NCBI GenBank assembly: GCA_963971575.1
Contig: OZ020616.1
Span: 13,981,575 to 14,045,574, forward strand
DNA from: Liopterus haemorrhoidalis
Lineage: Eukaryota > Arthropoda > Insecta > Coleoptera > Dytiscidae
Direction: 5' to 3'
Length of the DNA: 64,000 nt
A program made the position numbers and the translations under genes. Positions 1 to 11,399 of the stretch are shown one piece after another. Within the stretch, counting starts at the first letter, position 1. Every line of letters begins with the position of its first letter. The notes under the pieces are model-generated. The model saw nothing but the letters and a program-made list of their open reading frames with translations. It was not told where the DNA came from and made no database searches.

Positions 1-555
1 GAAAATCAAAATATCTTTAGTATTTATTTAATTAAAACTAAATAATCATTAATATTTTGTTTCAAAATGCATAATGGTCTATTGTTTTACTTCAAATTGC
101 AACCATTACAGTCACATTCATAATTGCAAATTTTTTCCTTTTCTGAAAGATGAAAATGAAAAACAATAATGGATAAAATAAGAACAACATATTGTTCCTT
201 GAAACCATTTAAAAAGGGCAGACAGATTTATTGCTATGTTACTTTTCATAATAACGATTATTAACGTAAAATTTTCAAAATTAACCTGCAAAGTTATAGT
301 TCTGCAAAAAAAAAAAAATTATGATGTATAAAAAAGAATTTGAATTAATAAATATTGACTTATAGATTTGATGTGAAGCATTTTGTTACTTTGAAAACTT
401 AATTTATACTTCCAAAATACAATTTTAAACTTGAATGAATTTTAAACTTGAATGAATTTATAATGAATACTTAATTATTTAACTATTATAACAATATGCT
501 CAATTGTAATAAAAGGAAACAAACCTCTAGACGGCAGCACGGATTATTAAAGGCA
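1..555 (-). repeat. Reverse-oriented copy of a dispersed element, cut by the window start
   Basis: This stretch reads as the reverse complement of 5333-5868, with matching blocks around ACTAAAGATATTT, the AACAATATGTTGTTC block, ACGTTAATAATCG and the GGCAGCAC end. It also holds a tandem 18-base duplication at about 424-459. It lies in the intron upstream of the first visible adducin exon. The outer end is off the window, so length and target duplication cannot be judged. No coding potential seen. Confidence 0.6.
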
Positions 556-950
556 CCAAAATAACGTAACAATTCGTCAACATAATTGTCGACAACGTTG
601 TCGTTTAGGTGGAGGTTGCTATGTTAAATAACAAGTATAAATAACATAGCTGCCTGCACAAAGGCTGTGTTAGGCATACTGAAATACGTCACAATCACCC
701 AAAGTGAACCCCACAAAAACCCATTGTTTACCATTATGTAACGCTCAAGATTTAATGATCGCACTGTATTGAGATTAACGGAGGAAGATTGACGAAAATT
801 GTTATTTTTGATATTATTATTGCAAAAAAGATTGCCCAGATATTCAGTATTTAGGCTGTCTGTTGGCCACTTTTACTTAATACCTTTGAAATTCTGGAAT
901 GTTTGAAAATTAAAACTTTTCTTTTCTGATTTTTGTATATTTTTTTCCAG

Positions 951-1253
951 GTATGCCAAAACATTCATCGAACGTATTCAAAAGTTCAAACTGTGTAGTC
1001 CCAATCAATGATATCCGTGGTGTTGAAAGTATGGGTTATGCGAAAGGAGAGAAAATTCTGCGTTGTAAGTTGGCTGCTGTTTACCGATTGATGGACCTGT
1101 ACGGGTGGGCTCAAGGAGTTGGAAACCTTATCACTGCCAGATTGAATCAAGACCAGGAACATTTCTTGGTCAATCCATACGGTATACTCTTCCATGAGAT
1201 CACCGCTTCTAGCCTCGTTAAGATTGATATGCAAGGGAATATTGTTGAACAAG
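951..1253 (+). CDS. hts: Adducin (hu-li tai shao) head-domain exon, first one in the window
   Basis: The exon follows a pyrimidine-rich acceptor (TTTTTTCCAG ending at 950) and ends at the donor AAG|GTAAGAA. It starts in phase 1 (N|GT), so an upstream exon outside the window supplies the first base of a Gly codon. It encodes about 101 residues including VFKSSNCVVPINDIRGVES and GYAKGEKILRCKLA, which match my memory of insect adducins. Adducin is a membrane-skeleton protein that caps actin filaments and recruits spectrin. This is the start of the class II aldolase-like globular head. The ATG at 953 is internal, not a translation start. The last codon is split, G|GT, with the next exon 198 bases away. 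Confidence 0.95.
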
Positions 1254-1451
1254 GTAAGAATTTTTTGCAACACATAATAGTTGCATTTGTAGTAAACATT
1301 TGTAGTAGTTGACTGGAGTTATAAATTCCAATCTCCCAATTTAGCCTTTTATCCCATAAGAAAATTGATTTTTATTCTCCTGTTTTATATTTCTAATATC
1401 TAAAATATTATGTGTTAGGATACAAAGGGTTAAAATATTTTATTTTTCTAG

Positions 1452-1870
1452 GTACTACGAATTTCGGAGTCAATTTAAGTGGATTTTCCCTTCATGCTGC
1501 CATCCATGCCGCTAGACCAGACATTAAATGTATCATCCATGTCCATACGCCATCCGTACTAGCAATTTCAGCCCTCAAATGTGGCCTTTTGCCAATCAGC
1601 CAAGAGTCCATTGTAATCGGTGAGGTATCTACCCATCCATATGTTGGTGGACTCGCTGAACCCGAAGAAAGAGAAAAGATTGGAAGAAATCTTGGACCAA
1701 TGAACAAAATTTTATTCTTGACAAACCATGGTGCTGTATGTTGTGGTGAAACTATCGAAGAAGCTTTCTTCAATGTTTATAATACGATACTTGCTTGTGA
1801 GACACAGTTGAAACTTATGCCGATGGGTATTGATAATTTGGTACTTGTTTCCGAGGAAACACGCAAACAG
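1452..1870 (+). CDS. hts: Adducin head-domain exon (aldolase-like core)
   Basis: Acceptor TTTTTCTAG ends at 1451 and donor CAG|GTAAGA follows 1870. The frame continues from the previous exon as GTTNFGVN and ends on a complete codon (ETRKQ). The core of the aldolase class II-like head is here. HVHTPSVLA and LTNHGAVCCGETIEEAF sit where class II aldolases carry their metal-binding HxH and a later His. Adducins are regarded as non-enzymatic, so these are structural or relic residues. The second exon half (ACETQLKLMPMGIDNLVLV) also matches adducin. Confidence 0.95.
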
Positions 1871-2169
1871 GTAAGATTATGTATATATAGGAGCACGGTA
1901 TAGTAAGAAATACAAAGGAATTAAATTAGAATACATGAAGTATTTTAATTCACAAATAAGAAGATTAAATTGGAAAAACAATTGAACATCAATTAAATGA
2001 GACATGTTAAAAAAATAGGTTTTTTAAATGTAAAACCCTGTAGTTTCTAAGTTTATCGTACAGAAAATATATATACTTTTTTAACAAATCATAAGAGCAG
2101 TCATGGGCGCCAGCAGATTTTTTTTGTTAGAAAATATCTTTCAATAACGACCATTTCCTCGTTGTTTGC

Positions 2170-2600
2170 TCATTTTATTATGTTGTTAGACTTGTTGCTC
2201 AAGAAATATGGAATTCGGAATATTATTCTCTCCAAACTACTTTTGGAAATATCAAACCTATCTGCTACATCTCGAAAACTTGCAGTCTGATGGCCAATAT
2301 ACCAGAGAAATATAAGAAGTTGATCCTGAGCACTAATTTTACCATTTTGGCCAGAATGATACTTATAGTATTAACATGCTTCAAAACTTGCTGCTAGTGG
2401 TTGAATAACATTTCTACTAACTCGAAAATATTCCTAAAAAACCTAATCAGTATATATTGTGGTACTATATTCTGTAGGTAATTTTCATTGTTTTGTCTTA
2501 TTTCAACAATAACATCATTAAAGAACTCTCCATCATTATCACTTTCGCTTAAAAATCCTGACAAATCAGAAAAATCAATAGGTGTGTTCGATTTGCACAT
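2170..2600 (-). pseudogene. PIF/Harbinger transposase N-terminal relic
   Basis: Read on the minus strand, 2600-2394 gives an acidic stretch ending in RFFRNIFELVEMLFNH. After a break, 2338-2170 gives ISAQDQLLIFLWYIGHQT followed by SFRDVADRFDISKSSLERII. This second block is the conserved N-terminal helical region of PIF/Harbinger nucleases (SFR-VA-RFDIS-SS pattern). The catalytic domain is missing and the two parts are out of frame, so it is a dead fragment. Its first codons overlap the left end of the MITE at 2581, so the apparent ATG is fortuitous. Confidence 0.7.
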
Positions 2601-2809
2601 TTGCAGTTACTGTTTACTGCCGCGTTAAAGCGTTAACAGCCGTAACAAATAATCCGCAAGAGAAACAGCTGTAACTTTTTCGCAGTAGCGTCATAAACTG
2701 GCAGTAAATTACGACAAATTAAACAGATTTGCAGTTACTGCGACCAAACGAGCAGATTTTTTTAACGCGGCAGTAAACAGTAACTGCAAATGTGCAAATC
2801 GAACACACC
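2581..2809. mobile_element. 229-bp MITE with perfect 49-bp inverted repeats
   Basis: The left end starts GGTGTGTTCGATTTGCACAT at 2581 and the right end is its exact reverse complement ending at 2809. The two arms agree over about 49 bases. TA flanks both sides (2579-2580 and 2810-2811), as in Tc1/mariner-type insertions. It has no coding capacity. It sits in the intron between adducin exons 1452-1870 and 4399-4673, next to a Harbinger transposase relic. Confidence 0.8.
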
Positions 2810-3734
2810 TACTGTCTTCCATTACTACTACTAATTTAATCAAACCAAAAACAAATAAGTGAGGTTAGATAATACGTTAAACTTATGCAGAATTAAAAAT
2901 TCTTGTAAAATCCTGGAACTTTAAGAACGATTCAGAATCAGTTCAGAACACAGTTCCCTCGTTTTTGGAACACTGCACTATAAGTTCTGAATTTTTAAAT
3001 CGACTTGTTGAAACGCTAAAATCATTTTGCGCAAACTCAGTAAAGTTCTGAACGGTTCTGAACTTTTGTTGGAACAAACCTTATAATAATTGAAATAATA
3101 GTGTTTATAAGTCCTAGCCAGACTCGATTTAGCTGCACACTTTGTTGTTGTAGTTAGCTGTCATCAGTTGTCCGTATTTGGGACCTTTTGTGGTGTTTCT
3201 ATCGGTAGCTATTGCGTGGAAAATGAGCACGTTACGTAAACATATCTTATATATTAATTATATTATAGAACAAATAGAGTTCAATTCGGAGCCCCTGCTT
3301 AGCCTTTCTGAGGACCGAGTTGCTCCAGAGCTGATAGGCCCCTTAATGCAAACTTGAAACAAGTGAATGCACATGAACTATTTTTTTTTTTTTTTACATT
3401 TGAGAGCTAAGATAAAATAGACATAATAAGAATAATTAGATAATCTACAAATATAAAAATAAATAAATTTTAGAACAAAAAATCATCAAGGGTTTGGAAT
3501 AAAACACAGATATATCCCTTACTAACAAACCAATTCTGTACCTCAGTTACTATGATAATAGTAACTAAATGTGTCTCTATGAGCAAGGTTAGTTACTATC
3601 ATGAATGAAAGTCATTATACTTTTTATAATATTTTATCTTGTAGTAACGTTACTACACAGTAATTTTTTACAGAATTGATCTGTAAGTCTTATAAGTTTG
3701 AAGATTGAATTAAATGTCGAAAATCAAGTCTTAA

Positions 3735-4174
3735 CCCTTTCACTGCGCAATACGCTTTGAGATTTCCTGCTCGCTGTGCGCACATATTTCGGTGATTGCG
3801 AGTTTATTCATGTAGAGCAGTTGGCGTAAAGTTTTTTTTGTAAGTTTTCATGACATGTAAGGATGAATGATGCTGACGATATGACTAATGTTAGGATATG
3901 AATAATGTAATGTAAGTCAATGATTACAAAAATACAATCAAAAAGATTTTATTTAAAAAAATATTTGTTTACGTAGATATACTGAATGTAAGACCCTATC
4001 TAACTGAATTGAACGCCACAGCAACGTACACCAACGCAACGTGCTCGCAGGTACCCAGCGAGAATAGTCGTGTTGAGCAGGGAACAATTTAAAACACGGC
4101 GCGAGTTAACTCGCTCGGAGCGTATCGGGCCACACTTTTATTTACGAGTATATACGGTTGGAGCAGCGAAAGGG
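3735..4174. mobile_element. Candidate piggyBac-like MITE
   Basis: The left end reads TTAA|CCCTTTCACTGCGC and the right end GCAGCGAAAGGG|TTAT. CCC...GGG termini next to TTAA are the piggyBac signature. The right copy of the target has one changed base, and the inverted repeat is short (about 14 bases with one mismatch). The interior is non-coding. The class is tentative. Confidence 0.5.
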
Positions 4175-4398
4175 TTATTATTATTTTTTATTTATGATAA
4201 GTTATAAGACTTGATCTTTAATATTTATTTTAATTTAAAAAAAATACATTATTTGTTGATACTGTTGTATTATTTTTTTCTAAATTCGTAACCCTTTCTG
4301 AATTATTTACAAATACAGTGATTTCCTTGCGTTTACAGTATAGGATCCTCTTAATATAAATAATCGAAAATCTAATACATCTTATTATTTGTTTATAG

Positions 4399-4673
4399 GT
4401 TTATGAAGCAGCAAGAAAAGCCCCGGATGGTACTGGAAAGATAGAGCATCACACTATCCTTGCGGATAAATTGGAAAGAAAATATAGAATCGGTGGTGTT
4501 GAGTTCGAAGCGCTTATGCGTATGTTGGACAATGCTGGATTCCGGACTGGGTACATTTACAGGAACCCACTTGTTAAGGGTGATCCGCCACGTCCTAGGA
4601 ATGATGTTGAGGTACCTCCGGCCGTATCTTCACTAGGTTATTTGCTGGAAGAAGAGGAAATGTATAAACAAGG
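4399..4673 (+). CDS. hts: Adducin head/neck exon
   Basis: Acceptor TTTATAG ends at 4398; donor CAAGG|GTAAGTT follows 4673. The exon starts on a whole codon (VYEAARKAPDG) and includes YRIGGVEFEALMRMLDNAGF and PPAVSSLGYLLEEEE, a strongly conserved adducin block at the end of the head and beginning of the neck. The last codon is split after two bases (GG|A). The ATG at 4471 is internal to the exon. Confidence 0.95.
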
Positions 4674-4803
4674 GTAAGTTACACCTTTAAATATTATTTC
4701 AGTTGATAAGGGCAAGTTCTTGTCCTTGACAGTTATTTTAAATTGTTTTTAAAACCGACCTTGAAAGTTAACCAACATTTACTTTTTCTAACGGCTAATG
4801 CTA

Positions 4804-5212
4804 CGTTCAGAACCTCAAAATTAGGAATTAGAATTAGTACTTAGAATTAACGTAAATGTTTGTTATACGTAACTACGTTACCGTTCACAACCTACTAAAT
4901 TAATACTTATACATTATATTATAAATTAAAATTAGAAGTTTGTAGACTCCAAACCTTTTTTTCTATCCACATCTTTCTGTTTTCTATGAGCATAAATATA
5001 AATTTTCCCTCTATTTTAATTCTTTTCAGAACTATGAAACAAACCCTCAAAAACTCATTAGCAAATGTAAACAGCTGTCAAATATCGATCGATAGAAATT
5101 TCTGTCAGTGTCTTAATTTATATTGTGAACAGTACTTAATTTCTATGTACAAATTTTATATTAAGTCCTAATTTCACGTTAATTCTAATTTATAATTTGG
5201 AGGTTCTGAACG
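4804..5212. mobile_element. Candidate MITE with CGTTCAGAACCTC ends
   Basis: CGTTCAGAACCTCAAAATTA at the left mirrors GGAGGTTCTGAACG at the right, and AATTAGAATTAG-type sequence follows inside both ends. Flanks ATGCTA and ATGCAT are similar but not an exact duplication, so the superfamily is unassigned. It is non-coding and lies in the intron between exons 4399-4673 and 6410-6530. Confidence 0.5.
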
Positions 5213-5324
5213 ATGCATAAAACTAAAACCGCACGTATACGCGTGCGCGCACACTGACGTAAAATGTGCAGGTTATACATTACGAACTGTTAACAATAGA
5301 CCATATTAATACCATATTACGTCA

Positions 5325-6048
5325 CAAAATGAGATTCAGTGCTGCCGCCTCGCGATTGGTTTCCTTTTATTTGAATTTAGTATGTTGTTTTTGTTTTAAA
5401 TTGTATTTTGGAAGTATAAATTAAGTTTGCAAAGTAAGAAAATGCCTCACATCAAAACTACAAATCAATATTTATTTATTAAAATTCTTATTTTATATAT
5501 TATAATTTAATATGTCATTATTTTTGCAGAACAATATTATTTTGCAGGTTAATTTTGAAAAATTTACGTTAATAATCGTTATTATGGCAAGTAACATTAA
5601 TGCTATGTTACTTGCCGTAGTATTGTGTGTGTACCATATCTAAATGGTTTGAAGAAACAATATGTTGTTCTCATTTTATCAATTATTGTTTTTCATTTTT
5701 ATCTGTCAAAAAACGAAAATATTTGCTATTAAGAATGTGGCTGTAATTGTTACAATTTGGAGCAAAACAATACATCATTATGCATTCTAAAACAAAATAT
5801 TAATGATTACTTAGTGTTAATTAAATAATTACTAAAGATATTTCGGTTTTCATAATATTTAAAACCGTAACTTTTTTATATGTTTATAAAATATATATAT
5901 ATATGTTAGTATATACTTATCAAAAATTCCTGTTTTTTGCTCCAAAATTGAAAATATTCATAAAATTAAGGTAACAAAAGTAATGACCAAAAACTTCCAA
6001 AGGAAACCGATGTCAGATGGCAGCACATGTATGTGACGTCACACTAAT
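5325..6048 (+). mobile_element. About 720-bp TIR element, second copy of the family at 1-555
   Basis: The left end (TTACGTCACA...GTGCTGCCGCCTCG...GGTTTCC) is mirrored by the right end (GGAAACC...GGCAGCACATG...GTGACGTCAC). Much of the interior is the reverse complement of 1-555. No transposase reading frame was found, so this would be a non-autonomous element. The class is unknown. It ends about 360 bases before the next adducin exon. Confidence 0.6.
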
Positions 6049-6409
6049 ATCGTCTCTTTCATTATTGTTTTTATCCCGGTACATCTTTACTCACAATGCT
6101 TGTTTTTTTAATCGTTATCTATAAACAAAACTTTGGATATTTGACGTTTAAAATTTCAGTTAACATTGTCAACACTGAACGAGGACACTACGCGCGTGCG
6201 TAAAACTCAGCGTTTTATTTGGTATTTGTGAAAACTGATTTAGTTTGTAGTTTATTGTATAAACTCGTACTCTTTTAATTACGCATAAGATAGAAACTAA
6301 AACTAATGTTAAGACTAAGACTAAATGTTGACTAAACCCACCAAAAATGTTGGTCTAACTTTTGTCACTAACGGACTATTCTAATTCTTGTGTTGTTTCT
6401 ATGTTATAG

Positions 6410-6530
6410 AATTTGGAAGCCGGGTAGAAAAGGCGGTAATGACCGTACCCGTTGGCTGAACTCTCCCAACGTGTACCAGAAGGTGGAGATCTTGGAGACC
6501 GGAACGCCAGATCCCAAGAAAATCACTAAG
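6410..6530 (+). CDS. hts: Adducin neck exon
   Basis: Acceptor ATGTTATAG ends at 6409; donor ACTAAG|GTAGAA follows 6530. The first base completes the split Gly codon and the frame gives GIWKPGRKGGNDRTRWLNSP, then YQKVEILETGTPDPKKITK, a highly conserved adducin segment. The exon ends on a whole codon. The next exon lies 14.7 kb away, the longest intron of the visible gene. Confidence 0.95.
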
Positions 6531-7484
6531 GTAGAATTTATTAAATTTGAAGATAAAGAATAATAATATAGTTAATGATATATACATACGTAACGATTTA
6601 ATTTCTCTGGTCGTGTTCTAATCAATTCCACTTTGCCATATTGTTAACGACATTCCACAAGACTTTGTTTGTAGTCTTTTATGAATTAAGAACGTAGATA
6701 TAATATTAAAATATGATAAAGTAGATTTATATATTTAAATATGCAGTGAAATGTTAATTACATCCCACCTAATTTAAAATTTTTAGGTGTTACAGATTTT
6801 TAAAACAAATAATTCGTAGGTTGCGAAAATTGGAACATATTTTTATTAATTCATTTATAAGTGCAATATTTGTATAGCCATAATTATTAAATGATTTAGT
6901 TTAGAAAACTATCAACAGATGGTTACAACCAGCAAAAAAAGAGCTAATATAAATTTTAACCCGTTCATATGTTAAAATGCAGTATTGCTCTTGCAAACGG
7001 GAGCAGTGTTGCCAAATGTTGTAAAACTGGCTAATTTTAAGTTAAACTAAATAGAAAAAGTATCTGAGACTCGTGTAACTTACAAAAATCAGGTAACACT
7101 GTACAAATATGAATAATCATTTATAGAATACCATGTCTTCACAGATTAGTGCGTTTTATGGTCAGAAACGTCGGCAAGAAAGGAAAGGACGGAATTTTTT
7201 GGAGGACTCATTAGAGAGTATGAAAAAGAACTACTCCATTTGCCACAGAAATATTCCATTCTAACGTTTGAATGGATTATAGGGAGAGCCACAGAAAAAG
7301 ATAAAACAATATAAAAGTAATACAGGGGGTCTATTCTGTAACATGCTAGAAGTCTTACAAAATATTAATAATAATTTTTAAAATATTTCGATTTCCGAAT
7401 CTGATTTGTGCTGCGTGAAATATGTTTCGACATCTATGTTTCAAAATTAACTATAGTTAGTTAATTTTTAATTTATAATTAATA
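6531..7484. other. Start of the 14.7-kb adducin intron, nothing recognised
   Basis: AT-rich intronic sequence. No exon-like, RNA-gene or terminal-repeat signal was found before the hAT-type element at 7485; the last eight bases are that element's left target copy. Confidence 0.5.
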
Positions 7485-7724
7485 TAGGGTGACCATTTTC
7501 TTAAGAAGGCAATGCGGGACGGAGCAAAAAAATAAGTCCTCATCTCTCAAATCCAAGTGAAGAGCAAAAAAAAAGGTCCTCACCTCCCAAATCCAAGTGA
7601 AGAGCAAAAACAAAAGGTCCTCATCTCCCAAAATCCAAGTGAAGAGCAAAAAAAAGGTCTTCACCTCCCAAACCCAAGAGAATAGCAAAAAAAAAAAAAA
7701 AAATCGGGACGAATGGTCACCCTA
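7485..7724. mobile_element. hAT-type MITE carrying the GAGGACC/poly-T repeat unit
   Basis: TAGGGTGACCATT at the left and AATGGTCACCCTA at the right form inverted ends. The 8-bp flanks AATTAATA (7477-7484 and 7725-7732) are identical, the hAT signature. Inside are four copies of a unit of about 40 bases of the form GTGAAGAGC-poly(A)-GGTCCTCACCTCCC. The same unit, in either orientation, recurs in the elements at 19651, 58282 and 59675. An apparent minus-strand reading frame is only this repeat. Confidence 0.85.
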
Positions 7725-7732
7725 AATTAATA

Positions 7733-9800
7733 ATATGTTATAAATCGGGCACTCCCTATTTCTTATATTTGTTAAGTAAGAGTACGAACACATATAAAGA
7801 TTGTTTCCGGGCCAATGAACATGAATAAATATCCCTTTACATTCAAATGTGCCCGGACCCTAGAAAGCTTATCGGTACTGGTCGGCGAATGCCCATCAGT
7901 AAACAGTAATTTTTTTAACATTTACTGGCTTACAAGAAGCTGGTAGTAATTTTTTTTTCATAATTTGTTAATTTATTTAAAATTTAGTTTGTAGCGAACC
8001 ACTTATATTTCATAGTTCGCAATTATTCATCGGCAGAATAAATTTTAATATTTTGTTATGTATTTGTTTTACAAGATTTATGTCCATATTCATAAACGTT
8101 TATTACTGTAACGGTTCGTTATATCAAAGTTCCAAAGAAATGGATCGTTTCTAATTAAAATTTCTATTGAAAATTGTGATTTTTATCGGTCTGTTTGATA
8201 CGAGCGCTAATTTGCAGTTTAAGTGGAAAGATTTAGTGGGAACATAACACTCCTAAGCCAGTCACTGGAAGATTAATTCTAAACCAGGCCATTTTTTAAT
8301 AAATACATTTCAGTAAACCGACTTCTGTAACTGTCTTTTTACGTGTGCATTAACCGCCATCAACAAGTGCCTACAACATGCACTTATAGGCGCCGTTATA
8401 ACTTATAGTTTAAACCGGCGCCGGATATTCTTTACGTGTTCGTACCATAGACCGTGAAGACCAGTTTATGGTTCTTCTTTGCGGATTAGTAGCCATCTCT
8501 TGTCGACATTTTTAACTAATTATTGCTTTACAAAAAGGGATATTTAACTAATGTGCAATATTGGGAAGACTAGATGCAATTTTTTGATTGCCTTATTTGA
8601 CAATTTCATATGTAGTCATAACGTTTATTAATACTAGTTTAATTAAAGTTTATGACCACCAGGTGGCTACGATTTTATGATTATTTTTATTTTTACTAAT
8701 TTTTGTGCTATTTTTTCTTAAATATATTTAATATTATTGACATTTCACTGCAAGGATTTATTATTTTTTGTGCCAACGCTGTGTTTACTCAAAATTATTG
8801 TAATTTTAGTAAATATAATTGCACAATTGCTATAAATGGATGCATGATATTTTCAAATGGTGATTATTGATTATAACGGTTATCGTAATTATATTTTAAT
8901 TTTACGAAAGCTTTTATTAGCTCAGATATAGGTAAATAGGGACGTAATTTTAAGAGATGTAACCATTTTGATGTAATTTTTCTTCATTGTTTGTGGTCTG
9001 TGGATTTTATTCATTTAAAGAATGGGATATAACTTGGTATAGATTCTTTAAAAAATTATAAATCCGTTGCCAGAATATCGATCAACTGACACCAATCACT
9101 TATTAATTGTATTCCATAGAGTTCAGTTGCTGGGATATGGACTGACAACTATATCAGTAGCCATGTTCGGTTTTGCTAAAAGTTCAGACCTCACGAATGT
9201 TTAGTTGAATTTTTAAAATATGTCTGTTCAAGGTTGAAAGTTAATTATATGAACTAAGATTTTAACTACGCCTACACGTATACAAAATCCGGGATTTCGA
9301 GCAAAAATTGTGGCAATTATTTGAAACGAAACAGCTGACGATCATGGACGTTTGTCGCAACTGGACGTTTTGCATTTATCACATCGTTGCAAGTATGAGT
9401 AAAAAGAAAATATATTATTTCGATGAATATTAAATCGGACATACGTATATCCTTAAACAGACTTTTTTTAAAAAGTCAATTGTTTTTTACTTGCGGCGAA
9501 TAAGTGCATCATTATGCTCAAAAGCGAAACGCCGAATTAGTAAGTCCTCACTAGGATACTGAAAGCCATATCAGCTGTGACGTTTGGTCTGGTGATAGCG
9601 AAGAAAATTCAGTTAATAGTTTTGATAATATCCCATTCTTTAAATGAATTGATTCTATACTTTTGCAACATTTCGCCATACTTAGAAACAAAAATTTGTA
9701 TACCACTGCATACTGTTAGGATACTGCTTGGCAGCCATATCGGTAGCGTAATTTGGTTTTGATAATAATTCAGTTGGCCTGGTATCTAGAATTTAAAAAT
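7733..9800. other. Intron, no gene seen; weak diverged repeats
   Basis: No coding or RNA signal is seen. A block around 9012-9034 (TCATTTAAAGAATGGGATAT) is found inverted at about 9633-9655. A block around 9131-9180 resembles 9718-9770 in direct orientation. These are probably old transposon remains without clear ends. Confidence 0.4.
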
Positions 9801-9824
9801 ATAAACAGTTAAGCCGTTTTTATA

Positions 9825-10620
9825 ACGTAAACGCATAGCATAAGCATGATTACATACAATGAAATACCATAAAAACTTACGTTGACTTCGTTCAACATAA
9901 GAAAAACACAGAGTAACATAAATTACGTTATCAATTCTGCGCGAGAAAACAATTGATTATATTGACGTACGTAAGAGTTTTAAACAATTGTTCTGGATAC
10001 CAAACAAACAAAATCATGTATTTCAAATACATTCTTACTCATTTTAGTAAACGGTATACCTTGAAACGTACAAAAAATAAATAATAATAGCAGAAATAAA
10101 CAAAAAACATCGCACAATACGTGTAGTCAAAAACAAATGAAAGTAAGTGACGCCACTGAAATGTGTAAAACTAACTGTTGATAACGTATTGGATGAAATT
10201 TGGTTTCTGCACATGAGAGTCGGTAACTTCCCGTGTTTTTTCTAAGGTGCAACGAAGTCTAGTTATGTTTACTAAAGTCATAACTTAACTGGCAGCTGAG
10301 AAGCACGAAGCTTTTACCTCGTTTATTATAATCCATAACATAAACGCATCGCATAAGTATGAGACAAAACGGTCACTGTTCGGAACATCTGTTTGTAATG
10401 GACAGAATAAAGAGAGTACAGTGATTTTTATGCTATGGATATATAACACATCTATTATAAACGAAGCTATACTCGCGACCGCAAAAGGTGCATAAGCACA
10501 GAACAGATTAAATTAGTGAATTTCTATGCTATGCTTTTATGTTCCTTAACCATAAAGACTCATTTATAATAGATCCATACCGCATGTGCATAGCACAAGC
10601 ATAAAGCTTTATCAATGGTA
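9825..10620. repeat. Degenerate fold-back cluster of GCATAGCATAAGCAT-type motifs
   Basis: Related motifs occur near 9834, 10344, 10527 (reverse) and 10578. The block 10560-10625 is partly mirrored by 11330-11395, so the MITE at 10659 seems to have entered an older palindromic element. No target duplication or coding region is visible. Confidence 0.4.
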
Positions 10621-10658
10621 TACATTGTTTATTACAAACAAATGTTCGTACTATAAAT

Positions 10659-11315
10659 TAAGGTGACCATTTTTTGTCAAATATAAAACCAGGACATTTA
10701 AAATACCCCAAGTGCAGGCGCGTGCAATAGGAGAGGGGTCCTTGGGTCTTGACCCCCCCCAGGAGCTAAAAAATCATATAGTTAATAAAAACTAAGCTAC
10801 TGAAAATAAAATCATCTCTTTTGTTGATAAAAACAAATCATAGTCAAAATGCAATTAACATATAAGACCACCCCTCCCCGAAAAGAGGCAATAATAAATT
10901 TTATATTATTTATCGGATATTTTTTAGAAATAGACCTCCCTCTCAGTTAATTTTTCTAGGAGTGCGCCTGCTCATTCAGCATGAAGAAAAGTGGCTATCG
11001 TAGAAAATATATTAAAAAAATATTGCAGAGTAAGCTTAGTTTTTTTGCCATTAAGTGAAAAAATAAAATGTACTTCTTTTATTTATATTGTAGATTAAGA
11101 AAGTAATTTTGTTAAGGCCGCTACACTGCTGAGCCGTATTTTGTGTTTAAATTTACGCGCGTACTGAAAGATGGAATGATTACTCGATCTTTTGAAAAAT
11201 TAATAATTTTTGATTTTGTGTCCCTAAACTGAACTGGTTATATTTCACGACTAACCAGGACCAATAACCAAAAAAACAGTACAGTACTGGTAAAACCAGG
11301 ACGAATGGTCACCTT
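10659..11315. mobile_element. TIR element with AAGGTGACCATT ends
   Basis: AAGGTGACCATTTTTTG at the left mirrors CGAATGGTCACCTT at the right, and AACCAGGAC-like sequence follows inside both ends. The ends resemble those of the hAT element at 7485 (AGGGTGACCATT), but the flanks are only about 7 of 8 alike. It holds an inner pair GCAGGCGCGTGC / GAGTGCGCCTGC at about 10713 and 10960 that may be another insertion. Non-coding. Confidence 0.6.
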
Positions 11316-11399
11316 ATGTAAATAGAACAGTGATACACCATTGATTCGCCTTTTGCTTGTGCCATGCCCAAGCGCTATGGACCTATTATCCAGGCCAAG

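Noticed and set aside
953..1312. Translation start at the ATG at 953
   Set aside because: It follows a splice acceptor directly and lies inside the conserved adducin head, so it is an internal Met.
7479..7688. Minus-strand frame with repeated WIWEV/LFTW peptides
   Set aside because: Translation of the GTCCTCACCTCCC/poly-A repeat unit in the hAT MITE, not a gene.
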